The notes under the pieces were generated by a model. That model was not told where the DNA came from and made no database searches. It saw only the letters and a list, made by a program, of their open reading frames with translations. A stretch of DNA of 40,765 nt, taken from contig NVXE01000006.1 in the NCBI GenBank assembly GCA_002746975.1, forward strand, positions 1,109 to 41,873, given 5' to 3'. The stretch is from Bacteroidota bacterium. Its GTDB lineage: Bacteria; Bacteroidota; Bacteroidia; Flavobacteriales_D; Sanyastnellaceae. Below are positions 26,385 to 35,423 of this stretch, one piece after another. Numbering within the stretch: the stretch's first letter is position 1; every line of letters begins with the position of its first letter. The translations under genes were made by a program, and so were the position numbers.

Positions 26385-26960
26385 CTTGACAATATTAAAT
26401 CCTACAGTCAAAGAAATCCTACTTCCCGTATTGTATGGAATCTCTTCCACTAAGTACTGTTCAATGACCTCATCATAATAAAAATTAGAATAGGTTAAAT
26501 TCTTTCCCGGCACGAATGAAATATTAATCGGAATATTTATCTTATCTGATTTAATAGTAAAACCAGCAGCGACTACCATCCCAAATCCAGATAATGAAAT
26601 GTTTGGTCCAAAGGCTGCTTCTAATCCTTTTTCTGACCTCATCCCAAAAAGAGATGAAATGGAAGGCAAAAACAACCCTCGTTCCATACCACCCACAAGA
26701 AAAACCCACTCCACAAGCCCTACCATACTTTCGCCATCGGCGAAACGAGTTTCAAGCTGCCATCCATATTGAGAAACTACTGATGTTGTTGAATTACCCC
26801 AACCTTCATCACCAGGTCTATTACTATTTTGGATGTAATCTGAGGTGGAACCAGGTGTGACAACAGTCATCCCAATTCGTGGGCCTGACAGTTTATCTAC
26901 TTGTGCCTGTGATACCGAATAAGCAAGTACTAAGATTAAAGTTAAAACTAAATATTTCAT
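26382..26960 (-). CDS. Small secreted protein of unknown function, beta-barrel-like
   Basis: A 192-residue protein with a clear signal peptide (about 1-19, ending SQAQ). The rest alternates short hydrophobic and polar stretches and ends SRISLTVGFNIVK, like the closing strands of a small outer-membrane or periplasmic beta-barrel. No family is recognised. It is monocistronic, converges with typA at a shared terminator, and diverges from the endonuclease-family gene across 62 bases. Its stop codon lies inside the terminator palindrome. Confidence 0.7.
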   Translation of the reverse strand: MKYLVLTLILVLAYSVSQAQVDKLSGPRIGMTVVTPGSTSDYIQNSNRPGDEGWGNSTTSVVSQYGWQLETRFADGESMVGLVEWVFLVGGMERGLFLPSISSLFGMRSEKGLEAAFGPNISLSGFGMVVAAGFTIKSDKINIPINISFVPGKNLTYSNFYYDEVIEQYLVEEIPYNTGSRISLTVGFNIVK

Positions 26961-27022
26961 ATATCTTTATACATTGGTGTTTCCCAAACATACGACTTTA
27001 AAATACTATAATAAGTACATAC

Positions 27023-28105
27023 ATGATTCGATTTTATAAAACTGTATTCTTCTTTACCTTCATGATGTGGACTGTACTCACTTCCCTAGCCCAAACTTTT
27101 GACGACCTTACCTTCGGCACGAATGACGCTTTAGAGATTGTTACTTGGAATATTGAGTGGTTTCCTAAAAATGGGACAACAACTGTAAATTACGTGAGAG
27201 ATATTATCGAAGCTATCGATGTCGATGTTTTGGCGATTCAGGAAATTGACGACACTACAGTATTTAAAGGGATGATAAACGAGCTCGAAAACTTCGACTA
27301 TGTATTAATGGACGGGTGGTTTGGAGGGCTCGTGTACGTTTATAATACAGACCGTATCGAAATAGAGGATGCTTTTGAAATCTATACTTCTTCCCAATAT
27401 TGGAATCCTCTACCTAGATCTCCCCTAGTACTTAAGTTTAAACATCTTGGGGAAACTATTTACGCAATAAATAACCACTACAAATGCTGCGGAGATGGCT
27501 ATATCGACTTATCAGATAACGGAGATGAAGAGGTGCGACGTTTAACTGCCAGTACTTTAATCGAAAATTATATTAGTGAATTTCTCCCAAACGAAAGAGT
27601 AATCGTACTGGGCGATCTAAACGATCTAATATCTGAACCTGCTTTAAACAACGTCTTTACACCGTTCTTAAACAAACCCAATGAGTACATGTTTGCCGAT
27701 ATGGGCATTGCAACAGGACCTAGCTCAGGGTGGTCTTACCCGAGTTGGCCTTCACATATCGATCATATTTTAATAACGGATGAGCTTGTAAGTGATTTTT
27801 GGGATATAAACTCAACAATAGTATCCTTAGATATTGCTTCTCACATGTCTGGGGGATGGAGTTCATACGATTATAACATCAGCGATCATAGACCTGTAGG
27901 ACTTAGAATCACACCTTCTCCCCTTTCAATAAACGAACTTTCTGGAAATACTCTGACAACAATTAACTCTGACAGGAAAGTGTTAAGTATTACGGATGTC
28001 TTAGGACGTCAATGTAATTACGAACCTGGTAAAATTCTGTTTTTTCTGTATGATGATGGGTCAGTAGATAAAATTCTAAGCTCATTTGAAAGCCAAATTG
28101 AATAA
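27023..28105 (+). CDS. Secreted endonuclease/exonuclease/phosphatase-family protein
   Basis: A 360-residue exported metal-dependent hydrolase of the EEP fold. The signal peptide ends SLAQ (about 24). Catalytic blocks in order: TWNIEWFP (Asn), IQEIDD (metal-binding Glu), GDLND, IDHILIT and the terminal SDHRPVG with the general-base His. The last 45 residues (DVLGRQCNYEPGKILFFLYD and after) resemble a short type IX secretion sorting tail, so it may be exported to the surface or medium (inference). It could be an extracellular DNase or phosphodiesterase. The last 88 bases overlap the 3' end of the gene on the opposite strand. Confidence 0.88.
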   Translation: MIRFYKTVFFFTFMMWTVLTSLAQTFDDLTFGTNDALEIVTWNIEWFPKNGTTTVNYVRDIIEAIDVDVLAIQEIDDTTVFKGMINELENFDYVLMDGWFGGLVYVYNTDRIEIEDAFEIYTSSQYWNPLPRSPLVLKFKHLGETIYAINNHYKCCGDGYIDLSDNGDEEVRRLTASTLIENYISEFLPNERVIVLGDLNDLISEPALNNVFTPFLNKPNEYMFADMGIATGPSSGWSYPSWPSHIDHILITDELVSDFWDINSTIVSLDIASHMSGGWSSYDYNISDHRPVGLRITPSPLSINELSGNTLTTINSDRKVLSITDVLGRQCNYEPGKILFFLYDDGSVDKILSSFESQIE

Positions 28106-28977
28106 CTTTCTGCACCGACGTCAACTAAGTGATGATCGTCATAGTAATTCGTTATAATTTTCGCTCCAGGCCACTGGTTACCATCTATGTAGATCCCACC
28201 CTCGAAACATTGAGGAAGAATGAAGGTTTCTTCGCATAGTTGAGGAGGGTTTAGTAAAATCGTTTGCCCACCTTTATCTCCCACTTTATTAATCATCCTA
28301 TTGATTATTTCACACACTTCGGTAGACATTTCAACTTTCAACTCTTCGCACTCTATAGATTCAATACTTTCCACTTCACTGGACACAAAGCCTAGTCCTT
28401 TATATACATCTGTCAAGTTTGATGAGACCGGTTTGAATTCAATGCCTATGTAATTAGATATTTGAAAATACCATGAAAGTAATATGTAATAAGGAACCTT
28501 TGTAGCCCAAACCATTTCAAAAATAGCACCCTTTATAGGAGTTGACGAATTCACAAGCCAATCCCTGGCAGACTCTTTATTTACGGCTTCTTCTCTATTC
28601 CATAACGCAGGGTAAACATCGACAACGAGGTACCTAGTACTTACAAAAGATAGCGCCACATCCAAAACGAAATCCGAATTACCTAAACTCTGACTAGAGC
28701 TACAAACACTAAATCCTTTTAGGCCATGAGGTATGAGAGCGTGCGGATCTATTCCTCTATAGCAAGTGCTGCTACCAACGAAAAGAAAATCCAACGTATC
28801 CGAAGGAGACATCTCCATTAACTCAGCTGTTTTCAAATTTACTTCTCCGTTGCTAGACCTCTCAGCAATGAACTGAGTTTCGACAAACGAATTGTTGAGT
28901 GAAACAACCCATAATAGCCCCCAGGACACAAATAATGAAAGCACAAATAAGAAAATACGCTGGAGGAAAGAATTCAT
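28018..28977 (-). CDS. SGNH-hydrolase-like partner of MBOAT acyltransferase
   Basis: A 319-residue protein with an N-terminal membrane anchor (about 7-27) and an extracytoplasmic domain. FLFVGSSTCYRG places the candidate nucleophile Ser in GSS (69-70), and YYDDHHLVDVGAE (280-283) supplies the Asp/His typical of SGNH/DltD-like and AlgX-like proteins. It follows the MBOAT gene by 14 bases, matching the known pairing in which the MBOAT moves an acyl group across the membrane and the SGNH protein places it on a polysaccharide. Assignment is by motif and context, so fold prediction would be needed to settle it. The 3' end overlaps the convergent endonuclease-family gene by 88 bases. Confidence 0.7.
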   Translation of the reverse strand: MNSFLQRIFLFVLSLFVSWGLLWVVSLNNSFVETQFIAERSSNGEVNLKTAELMEMSPSDTLDFLFVGSSTCYRGIDPHALIPHGLKGFSVCSSSQSLGNSDFVLDVALSFVSTRYLVVDVYPALWNREEAVNKESARDWLVNSSTPIKGAIFEMVWATKVPYYILLSWYFQISNYIGIEFKPVSSNLTDVYKGLGFVSSEVESIESIECEELKVEMSTEVCEIINRMINKVGDKGGQTILLNPPQLCEETFILPQCFEGGIYIDGNQWPGAKIITNYYDDHHLVDVGAESYSIWLSNELRILSTDPSSYRKNRILPGS

Positions 28978-28991
28978 TTGGTATAAATCAT

Positions 28992-30437
28992 TTAAAATTG
29001 AAAATAAATGAAACTAGCCTCAGACTGTAGGTTTTTCAGGCACAGCCAAGTACAGATTGCGTAAGCAAACCACCTAATGGGCAAAGCTTTACTAGAAAGC
29101 CACCATTTAGGTATTTCTCCTGAACGCTGAAACCAATCCACAATTATCATCACAGATATCCAAAAAAATACCGAATAAACTAAGAGAGTAACTGGTTTTT
29201 CAGGTGATGGTAATTCTACAAAACCCGAGATATACATAAATGCACCTGATATACTATCTGCTCGAAAAAATATCCACGCAAAACAAACCATAGCAAACGT
29301 TGAAGCCATAGAAAAAACTTCTTTTATCTTTGGTAAATAATGCCCCTCTGCGACTACATCGCTTGTGTATTTTCTATTTCTTCCAAGCAGTACAAGAGGA
29401 ATAAATAATGCTGCGTGGATGGCTCCCCACATAACAAATGTCCAGTTCGCTCCATGCCAAAATCCGCTTACTATAAAAATCACAGATACGTTTCTTAGCA
29501 TATTAAGTTTAGTCCCTCTAGATCCTCCTAGTGGTATATATAAATAATCCCTGAACCAAGTGCTTAGCGAAATGTGCCATCTGCGCCAGAACTCACCTAT
29601 GTCTCTAGAAAAATATGGAAACTTGAAATTTGTAGATAGTCTAATTCCAAATAATCGCCCTGTTCCTATTGCTATATCAGAGTAACCACTGAAATCACCA
29701 TAAATTTGGAATGCAAAATATAAAACCCCTAGCATAAGTGTGGGACCCGAAAACGATTCCGGAGAATCGAAAATAGTGTCCGCTAATTTCGCACACGAGT
29801 CTGCGACCACGACTTTTTTAAACATCCCCCAGAGCATGAGACGAAGACCGGAAATTGCAAGACCCTTGTCAAAAGTTCGAGTCCTCTCAATTTGAGGCAA
29901 TAACTTAGAGGCCCTTTCGATAGGGCCCGCTACTAGTTGGGGGAAGAAACTAACAAAAGCGGCAAAGGCGATAGGATCTTTAGTGGGTTTCAGTTTCTCC
30001 CTGTAAATATCAATGGAGTAACTCAAGGTTTGGAATGTATAAAAGCTGATTCCTACAGGTAATATTATATAAAGTGAGGACACATTCGTCTCTACTCCTA
30101 CCCCAGCCCATGCATCAACCCAACTTTCAATAAAGAAATTCGCATACTTAAAATACGCTAGTAATCCTAAGTTTGTAAAGAGTGAAACTGCTAGAAATAG
30201 TTTTTTACGAAGCTTAGAATCTTCAGAATGAATAGCTTTTCCTACATAGAAATCTACTAGAGTAGAAAAAGCAATTAGCCCCAAAAAGCGCCAATCCCAC
30301 CAGCCATAAAAAATGTAACTCGCAAGAACTAAGAATGCATTTTGGAGCTGTAGTTTTTTATCACTACGACCCATTATCCAGTACATCGCGAAGACGATGG
30401 GAAGAAATATTATGAATTCTAAAGAATTAAATAACAC
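28992..30437 (-). CDS. MBOAT-family O-acyltransferase (AlgI-like)
   Basis: A polytopic inner-membrane acyltransferase of 481 residues. It carries the family blocks PQLVAGPIERASKLLPQIE (about 172), WRRWHISLSTWFRDYLYIPL (His288) and FWHGANWTFVMWGAIHA (with the invariant catalytic His328). AlgI-type proteins O-acetylate exported polysaccharides such as alginate; the substrate here is unknown and no polysaccharide synthase is in the window. The gene sits 17 bases after glpK and 14 bases before the SGNH-like partner, so all three are probably one transcript. Confidence 0.93.
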   Translation of the reverse strand: MLFNSLEFIIFLPIVFAMYWIMGRSDKKLQLQNAFLVLASYIFYGWWDWRFLGLIAFSTLVDFYVGKAIHSEDSKLRKKLFLAVSLFTNLGLLAYFKYANFFIESWVDAWAGVGVETNVSSLYIILPVGISFYTFQTLSYSIDIYREKLKPTKDPIAFAAFVSFFPQLVAGPIERASKLLPQIERTRTFDKGLAISGLRLMLWGMFKKVVVADSCAKLADTIFDSPESFSGPTLMLGVLYFAFQIYGDFSGYSDIAIGTGRLFGIRLSTNFKFPYFSRDIGEFWRRWHISLSTWFRDYLYIPLGGSRGTKLNMLRNVSVIFIVSGFWHGANWTFVMWGAIHAALFIPLVLLGRNRKYTSDVVAEGHYLPKIKEVFSMASTFAMVCFAWIFFRADSISGAFMYISGFVELPSPEKPVTLLVYSVFFWISVMIIVDWFQRSGEIPKWWLSSKALPIRWFAYAICTWLCLKNLQSEASFIYFQF

Positions 30438-30454
30438 AGTGTAAATATGAGGAA

Positions 30455-31945
30455 TTAGAGATTAGTTACGGTACGCTTAACCGCATCATTCCAAATTTTA
30501 GTTTTTCTCATTCGCCACTCTATTGATTTTGAGGGTTTAAAAAGCTCCTCTGCCTGATTTAGGTTTGAAATATCATCAATAGTTAAATACCCTAAAGTAA
30601 TGGCTGCCATATATGCAACTCCCGCCGCTGTTGATTCCAGGTTTACAGGTCGTTCTACCTCAACACCCAGAATATTTGCTTGAAATTGCATTAAATAGTC
30701 ATTTGCTGAAGCTCCCCCATCGACTTGAAGTTTAAAGATAGATATCCCTGAATCTTCCTGCATAGCTTGTAGTACATCTTGACTTTGGAAGGCCAAAGAT
30801 TCAAGAGTAGCTCTAATAATGGACTCCCTTCCAGAATCTCTTGTGAGACCATAAATCGCGCCTCGAGCATACATATCCCAATACGGAGAGCCGATACCTG
30901 CAAAGTAAGGAACGACGATAACAGATGAGTCAGGGTTTAATGATGACTCGCGTTCCGCAATTTCTGACGAAAGTTCGACATCTTCTAGTATAGATAACCC
31001 ATCGCGCAACCATTGTAAGGCAGAACCCGCAATAAACACACTACCCTCTAGTGCATATGTAGTTACTCCATTTATTTGCCAAGCGATAGTGTTCAATAAC
31101 CCGGAAGTCGATGAAGGAATCTCCGTTCCTGTGTTCATCAACATAAAACATCCCGTTCCGTATGTGTTTTTTGCAGAGCCCGCAGTAAAACATCCCTGAC
31201 CAAAAAGTGCCGATTGTTGGTCTCCCATTATTGAAGCTATGGGTATCTCTCCAAAATCAATAGATTTGTAATGGCCAAATACACATGAAGAAGGAAAAAC
31301 TTTTGGCAAAATCTCAATTGGTACTCTTAAAAAACTCAACATTTTCTCATCCCATTTAAGAGACGTAATATCAAACATCATGGTACGAGATGCATTAGAG
31401 AAATCCGTAGCATGAACTTCCTTGTTCGTTAAATTATACAATAACCAACTATCAATAGTTCCGAAACACAGCTCACCCTTTATTGCTCTTTCCCTAGCTC
31501 CGTCAACATGATCTAATATCCACGCCACTTTAGTTCCAGAGAAATACGGGTCAATTAACAATCCTGTAGTAAGCTTTGTATATTCATCTAACCCCCTATT
31601 CTTCAACTCTTCACATACACCTGTTGTGCGTTTATCCTGCCAAACTATTGCGTTGTAAATAGGTATTCCTGTTTTTTTATCCCAAACAACACTTGTTTCC
31701 CTTTGATTAGTAATTCCAATTCCGACTACTCTCCCATTTTTCAATTCATCGCAATTAAAAATATCATCCATAACAGCATAGGTGGAGTTCAGTATTTCTA
31801 TGGGGTCGTGTTCTACCCAGCCCTGCTCAGGGAAATATTGAGGGAATTCTGTTTGGGCTATAACAAGTATATTACCTTCGGCAGAAAACAAAACTGCACG
31901 AGAACTAGTAGTACCTTGATCTATTGAAATTATGAAATCCGACAT
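30455..31945 (-). CDS. glpK: Glycerol kinase
   Basis: Phosphorylates glycerol to sn-glycerol-3-phosphate with ATP. It shows the FGGY-family N terminus SIDQGTTSSRAVLFSAEG (7-24), the glycerol-binding region with NQRETSVVW, and the ADP-binding LQVDGGASANDYLMQFQAN near the C terminus. Starting at ATG 31945 gives 496 residues, the normal length. An earlier in-frame start would overlap the divergent lipase gene and add an untypical extension. It is apparently co-transcribed with the MBOAT and SGNH-like genes, which is unusual since glpK commonly lies with glpF or glpD; neither is in the window. The divergent neighbour is a monoacylglycerol-lipase-like enzyme, which would release glycerol. Confidence 0.95.
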   Translation of the reverse strand: MSDFIISIDQGTTSSRAVLFSAEGNILVIAQTEFPQYFPEQGWVEHDPIEILNSTYAVMDDIFNCDELKNGRVVGIGITNQRETSVVWDKKTGIPIYNAIVWQDKRTTGVCEELKNRGLDEYTKLTTGLLIDPYFSGTKVAWILDHVDGARERAIKGELCFGTIDSWLLYNLTNKEVHATDFSNASRTMMFDITSLKWDEKMLSFLRVPIEILPKVFPSSCVFGHYKSIDFGEIPIASIMGDQQSALFGQGCFTAGSAKNTYGTGCFMLMNTGTEIPSSTSGLLNTIAWQINGVTTYALEGSVFIAGSALQWLRDGLSILEDVELSSEIAERESSLNPDSSVIVVPYFAGIGSPYWDMYARGAIYGLTRDSGRESIIRATLESLAFQSQDVLQAMQEDSGISIFKLQVDGGASANDYLMQFQANILGVEVERPVNLESTAAGVAYMAAITLGYLTIDDISNLNQAEELFKPSKSIEWRMRKTKIWNDAVKRTVTNL

Positions 31946-31994
31946 TCTAGCAAGAATTTTATTACCTTTTGCAAAATAAGAAGCTATAAGCGAT

Positions 31995-32807
31995 ATGCAA
32001 ACATTCGAAGTCAAAACTGGAGACGGAATTAGTTTACACGTTCAAAAATGGAACGAGATCGATAAGTGCGAAAAAACGCTATTAATAATTCACGGCCTTG
32101 GAGAACACCAAGATAGATATAAACACGTCGCTGAACATTTCGCACAAGATGGATTTGAAGTATACTCATATGATCAAAGAGGCCATGGTAAATCCGATGG
32201 ACAGAGAGGGCACTCACCCGGAATAGGAGCTAACATTGACGATTTAGAAAGGGTTATAGAAAGCATACCACACGAAAATTTATTCCTTTATGGTCATAGC
32301 TTCGGAGGAAATGTAACTGCTAACTTTATTTTGAGGAAAGACTGTGCTACATTAAGAGCCGTAGTCCTTAGTAGTGCTTGGTTTCACCTTCATGAAGACC
32401 CCTCAAAAACTGATGTTATACTAGCTACTATTATGTCTGTTATTTATCCCAAATTCACACAAAACAATCAGCTCGACTCTAACGACCTGAGCTATATAAA
32501 ACAAGTAGGAAAAGATTACGATAACGATCCACTTGTTCACGATCAAGTTTCAGCAGGTTTATTTAAAAGTTTCCATGCATCAGGAATTTGGGCTATTGAA
32601 AATGCATCACAATTATCTACCCCTACCTTCATACTACACGGTGCCGACGACCATATTATAGGTGTTAGGGGGAGTAAAGAATTTGCAAAAAATGCTGGCG
32701 ACATTGCTGAATTACACATCTATGAGAAAACAAAGCACGAACCTCACAACGACAATAAATCTAAAGAAATACTGGCTGATATATCAAATTGGCTTAAAAA
32801 CGTTTAA
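31995..32807 (+). CDS. Alpha/beta hydrolase, monoacylglycerol-lipase-like
   Basis: A serine hydrolase of 270 residues without signal peptide. LIIHGLGEHQDRYKHVAEHF contains the oxyanion HG motif. YDQRGHGKSDGQRGHSPG is typical of the MGL/lysophospholipase branch. The nucleophile is in GHSFGG (Ser102), the acid in HGADDHIIG and the His in KTKHEPHND. It probably hydrolyses monoacylglycerol or lysophospholipid to fatty acid and glycerol derivative. Its start is 49 bases from divergent glpK, a context that supports glycerolipid breakdown. The sterol-desaturase-family gene follows after 3 bases. Confidence 0.88.
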   Translation: MQTFEVKTGDGISLHVQKWNEIDKCEKTLLIIHGLGEHQDRYKHVAEHFAQDGFEVYSYDQRGHGKSDGQRGHSPGIGANIDDLERVIESIPHENLFLYGHSFGGNVTANFILRKDCATLRAVVLSSAWFHLHEDPSKTDVILATIMSVIYPKFTQNNQLDSNDLSYIKQVGKDYDNDPLVHDQVSAGLFKSFHASGIWAIENASQLSTPTFILHGADDHIIGVRGSKEFAKNAGDIAELHIYEKTKHEPHNDNKSKEILADISNWLKNV

Positions 32808-32810
32808 GTA

Positions 32811-33674
32811 ATGGGCGATATTACTAATTACGCTATTCCCTTTTTCATACTAACTCTTATTATAGAGATATCAATAAGTATATACGGAAACAAGAAATAT
32901 TACACTTCAAAAGATGCCATAGCAAGTATATCAATGGGACTTGGTAGCATCGCCACTTCTCTTCTTACAAAAGGAGCGAAATTTGGAATCTTTTCATTTA
33001 TTTATGCTTATCGCATAACAGAAATACCTATGGTTTTTTGGGGTATAGTACTCCTTATTCTCGCCGACGATTTTTCATACTATTGGTTCCACAGACTAAG
33101 CCACAGGGTACGATATTTTTGGGCTTCACACGTAGTGCATCATTCGTCCACACATTATAATTTATCTACTGCTCTTCGCCAAACTTGGACTGGTGAACTT
33201 TCTGGCTCGTTTCTATTTTACGCTTGGATGCCTTTAGTGGGCTTCGACCCTTTGTGGATATTGACGGCACAATCTATAAGCTTAATTTACCAATACTGGA
33301 TACACACCGAGGTAATCAAAGTTCTGCCAGCTCCTATTGAGTACATCTTTAATACTCCATCTCATCACAGGGTACATCACGCCAGTGATTTGAAGTATTT
33401 AGACATGAATTACGCGGGGATACTGATTATTTGGGATAGATTATTTGGAACATTTATTAAAGAATCTGAAACTCCCAAATACGGCCTGGTAACTAATATT
33501 AAAACCTATAACATTATTCGTATTGCTCTTTCCGAATGGCGCAGTGTATTTATTGATGTTTGGAACGCGCCTGGAATCTTAAACAAACTTAAATACATCT
33601 GGGGTCCTCCTGGATGGAGCCATGATGGATCACGTCTCACAACAGACCAGATGCGTAATAAGGTTCGCAAATAA
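32811..33674 (+). CDS. Sterol desaturase / fatty acid hydroxylase family membrane enzyme
   Basis: A di-iron membrane oxygenase of 287 residues with four to five hydrophobic segments. The iron-binding histidine motifs are present in order: HRLSH (HxxxH), HVVHH (HxxHH) and HHRVHH (HxxHH), plus HTE between them. Family members hydroxylate or desaturate lipids, ether lipids or carotenoids; the specific reaction cannot be told. It is tightly linked (3-base gap) to the lipase gene, so both probably act on membrane lipids. It is the last gene before the restriction-modification island. Confidence 0.9.
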   Translation: MGDITNYAIPFFILTLIIEISISIYGNKKYYTSKDAIASISMGLGSIATSLLTKGAKFGIFSFIYAYRITEIPMVFWGIVLLILADDFSYYWFHRLSHRVRYFWASHVVHHSSTHYNLSTALRQTWTGELSGSFLFYAWMPLVGFDPLWILTAQSISLIYQYWIHTEVIKVLPAPIEYIFNTPSHHRVHHASDLKYLDMNYAGILIIWDRLFGTFIKESETPKYGLVTNIKTYNIIRIALSEWRSVFIDVWNAPGILNKLKYIWGPPGWSHDGSRLTTDQMRNKVRK

Positions 33675-33854
33675 ATACTAAAGTTGGGGGTAATGCAAAA
33701 AAAGAGCCAACCGCACAAATAGCACATTTGGTTTTTTGCCGACACACAGGCAAACCATAAAAAACCAAAAGAGCTGTTTTTTAGCCTACATTCGGACAAA
33801 AAACGAAACAGAAAAAGTAACTTTACAAACTGAATAAAAGGACAAAAAATATAG
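33675..33854. other. Hairpin-rich non-coding segment at the island edge
   Basis: No gene is seen in these 180 bases. An 11-bp inverted repeat (TTTGGTTTTTT at 33727-33737, AAAAAACCAAA at 33759-33769) encloses a smaller hairpin TTTGCC / GGCAAA with loop GACACACA. It separates ordinary lipid genes from the restriction-modification operon and presumably also holds that operon's promoter. It may be an insertion boundary remnant, a terminator or a structured leader. Confidence 0.5.
33727..33769. repeat. Nested inverted repeat
   Basis: Perfect 11-bp arms at 33727-33737 and 33759-33769. Inside, TTTGCC (33735-33740) and GGCAAA (33749-33754) form an alternative 6-bp stem around GACACACA. The two stems share bases and so could be mutually exclusive structures. 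Confidence 0.65.
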
Positions 33855-35423
33855 ATGGCAAAAAAAGTAATAAAAGAGAAATCAATAGAAGAAACACTTT
33901 GGCAATCGTGTGATAAATTGAGAGGTTCAGTTGAGCCAGCAGAATACAAACACGTTGTTCTTGGACTTATCTTCCTAAAATTCGCCAGCGACAAATTTGA
34001 AGAACGCAGAAAAGAACTGATTGCAGAAGGCAAAGAGAAATATGTGGAAATGAAAGATTTCTACACTATGAAAAATGTGTTCTTTTTAGATGAAATTTCT
34101 CGTTGGAGCTACATTATCAAAAATGCCAAACAAAACGACATTTCTTTAAAAATTGATACTGCTTTAAATACCATTGAGAAAAACAATCCTGCTCTGAAAG
34201 GAGCATTGCCCGATAATTACTTTTCTCGCTTAGCCTTAGACAAAACAAAACTTGCCTCTTTATTAGACACAGTCAACGATATTGACACGCTCAAAGACAA
34301 CGGACAAGATGTTATCGGAAGAGTTTACGAATACTTTTTAGGAAAATTTGCTCTTAAAGAAAGTAGCGGAAAAGGTAAAGGAGAATTCTACACACCAAAA
34401 ACAATTGTAAACCTAATTGCCGAATTAATAGAACCATACAAAGGAATCATTTATGACCCTTGTTGTGGAACTGGCGGAATGTTTGTGCAATCCATAAAAT
34501 TTATTGAAAATCACCAAGGAACAAAAAAAGAAGTTTCTATTTACGGACAAGAAAATACGCCAACAACTTACAAATTAGCAAAAATGAATCTTGCCATTAG
34601 AGGAATTTCGGCAAACCTTGGCGAAAAACACGCAGACACTTTTGCAAACGACCAACATAAAGATCTGAAAGCTGATTACATAATGGCTAATCCACCTTTT
34701 AACCTGAAAGATTGGAGAGGCGAAAATGAACTATTGGACGACCCGCGTTGGATGGGCTACGAAGTGCCACCAAAAAGCAATGCAAATTACGGTTGGATTC
34801 TCAATATGGTTTCCAAACTTTCCGAAAATGGAGTTGCAGGTTTTATACTTGCCAACGGTGCATTATCTGGTGGCGGTGAGGAATACAAAATCCGTAGAAA
34901 ACTAATTGAAAACAATTTGGTTGAAGCCATTATCATAATTCCAAGAAACACCTTTTACACAACCGACATTAGCGTAACGCTTTGGATTCTCAACAAAAAT
35001 AAAAAAGAGAGAACCGCCCACATAAACAACACGGATAAAAAATACCGTAACCGAGAAAAAGAAATCTTGTTTATGGATTTAAGGCGTTGGGGAAGTGAAT
35101 ACGAAAAGAAGTATGTACAACTAACCGAACAAGACATTGAAAAAGTAGCTCTCAATTATCACAATTGGCAACAAACCGATTTTGAGACAATTTATAAAGA
35201 TATACCCGAGTTTTGCAAATCTGCAAGTTTTGAAGATTTAGAAGCCAACGACTTTTCCCTTGTACCAAGTAAATACATTGAGTTTGTAGACAGAGACAGC
35301 GGAATTGATTTTGATACCGAAATGAAGCGAATCCAAAAAGATTTTAAAACACTGTTGCAAGAAGAAAAAGAATCGCAAAACCAATTGATTAACGCTTTCA
35401 AAACACTTGGCTACGAGCTATGA
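33855..35423 (+). CDS. hsdM: Type I restriction-modification DNA methyltransferase subunit M
   Basis: N6-adenine methyltransferase subunit of 522 residues that, with HsdS, methylates the host target sites. An HsdM N-terminal helical domain (ETLWQSCDKLRGSVEPAEYK, about 10-29) precedes the methylase fold. GEFYTPKTIVNLIAELIEP leads to the SAM-binding motif I DPCCGTGG (201-208), and the catalytic motif IV is NPPF (279-282). All motifs are intact and the length is normal. It is the first gene of the island operon. The stop is three bases before the KilA-N start, at a 7-bp tandem repeat. Confidence 0.96.
   Translation: MAKKVIKEKSIEETLWQSCDKLRGSVEPAEYKHVVLGLIFLKFASDKFEERRKELIAEGKEKYVEMKDFYTMKNVFFLDEISRWSYIIKNAKQNDISLKIDTALNTIEKNNPALKGALPDNYFSRLALDKTKLASLLDTVNDIDTLKDNGQDVIGRVYEYFLGKFALKESSGKGKGEFYTPKTIVNLIAELIEPYKGIIYDPCCGTGGMFVQSIKFIENHQGTKKEVSIYGQENTPTTYKLAKMNLAIRGISANLGEKHADTFANDQHKDLKADYIMANPPFNLKDWRGENELLDDPRWMGYEVPPKSNANYGWILNMVSKLSENGVAGFILANGALSGGGEEYKIRRKLIENNLVEAIIIIPRNTFYTTDISVTLWILNKNKKERTAHINNTDKKYRNREKEILFMDLRRWGSEYEKKYVQLTEQDIEKVALNYHNWQQTDFETIYKDIPEFCKSASFEDLEANDFSLVPSKYIEFVDRDSGIDFDTEMKRIQKDFKTLLQEEKESQNQLINAFKTLGYEL

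Noticed and set aside
33506-34033. A 175-codon open frame on the minus strand spanning the end of the desaturase gene and the start of hsdM
   Set aside because: It is antisense to two strong genes and to the hairpin segment, with no family resemblance.
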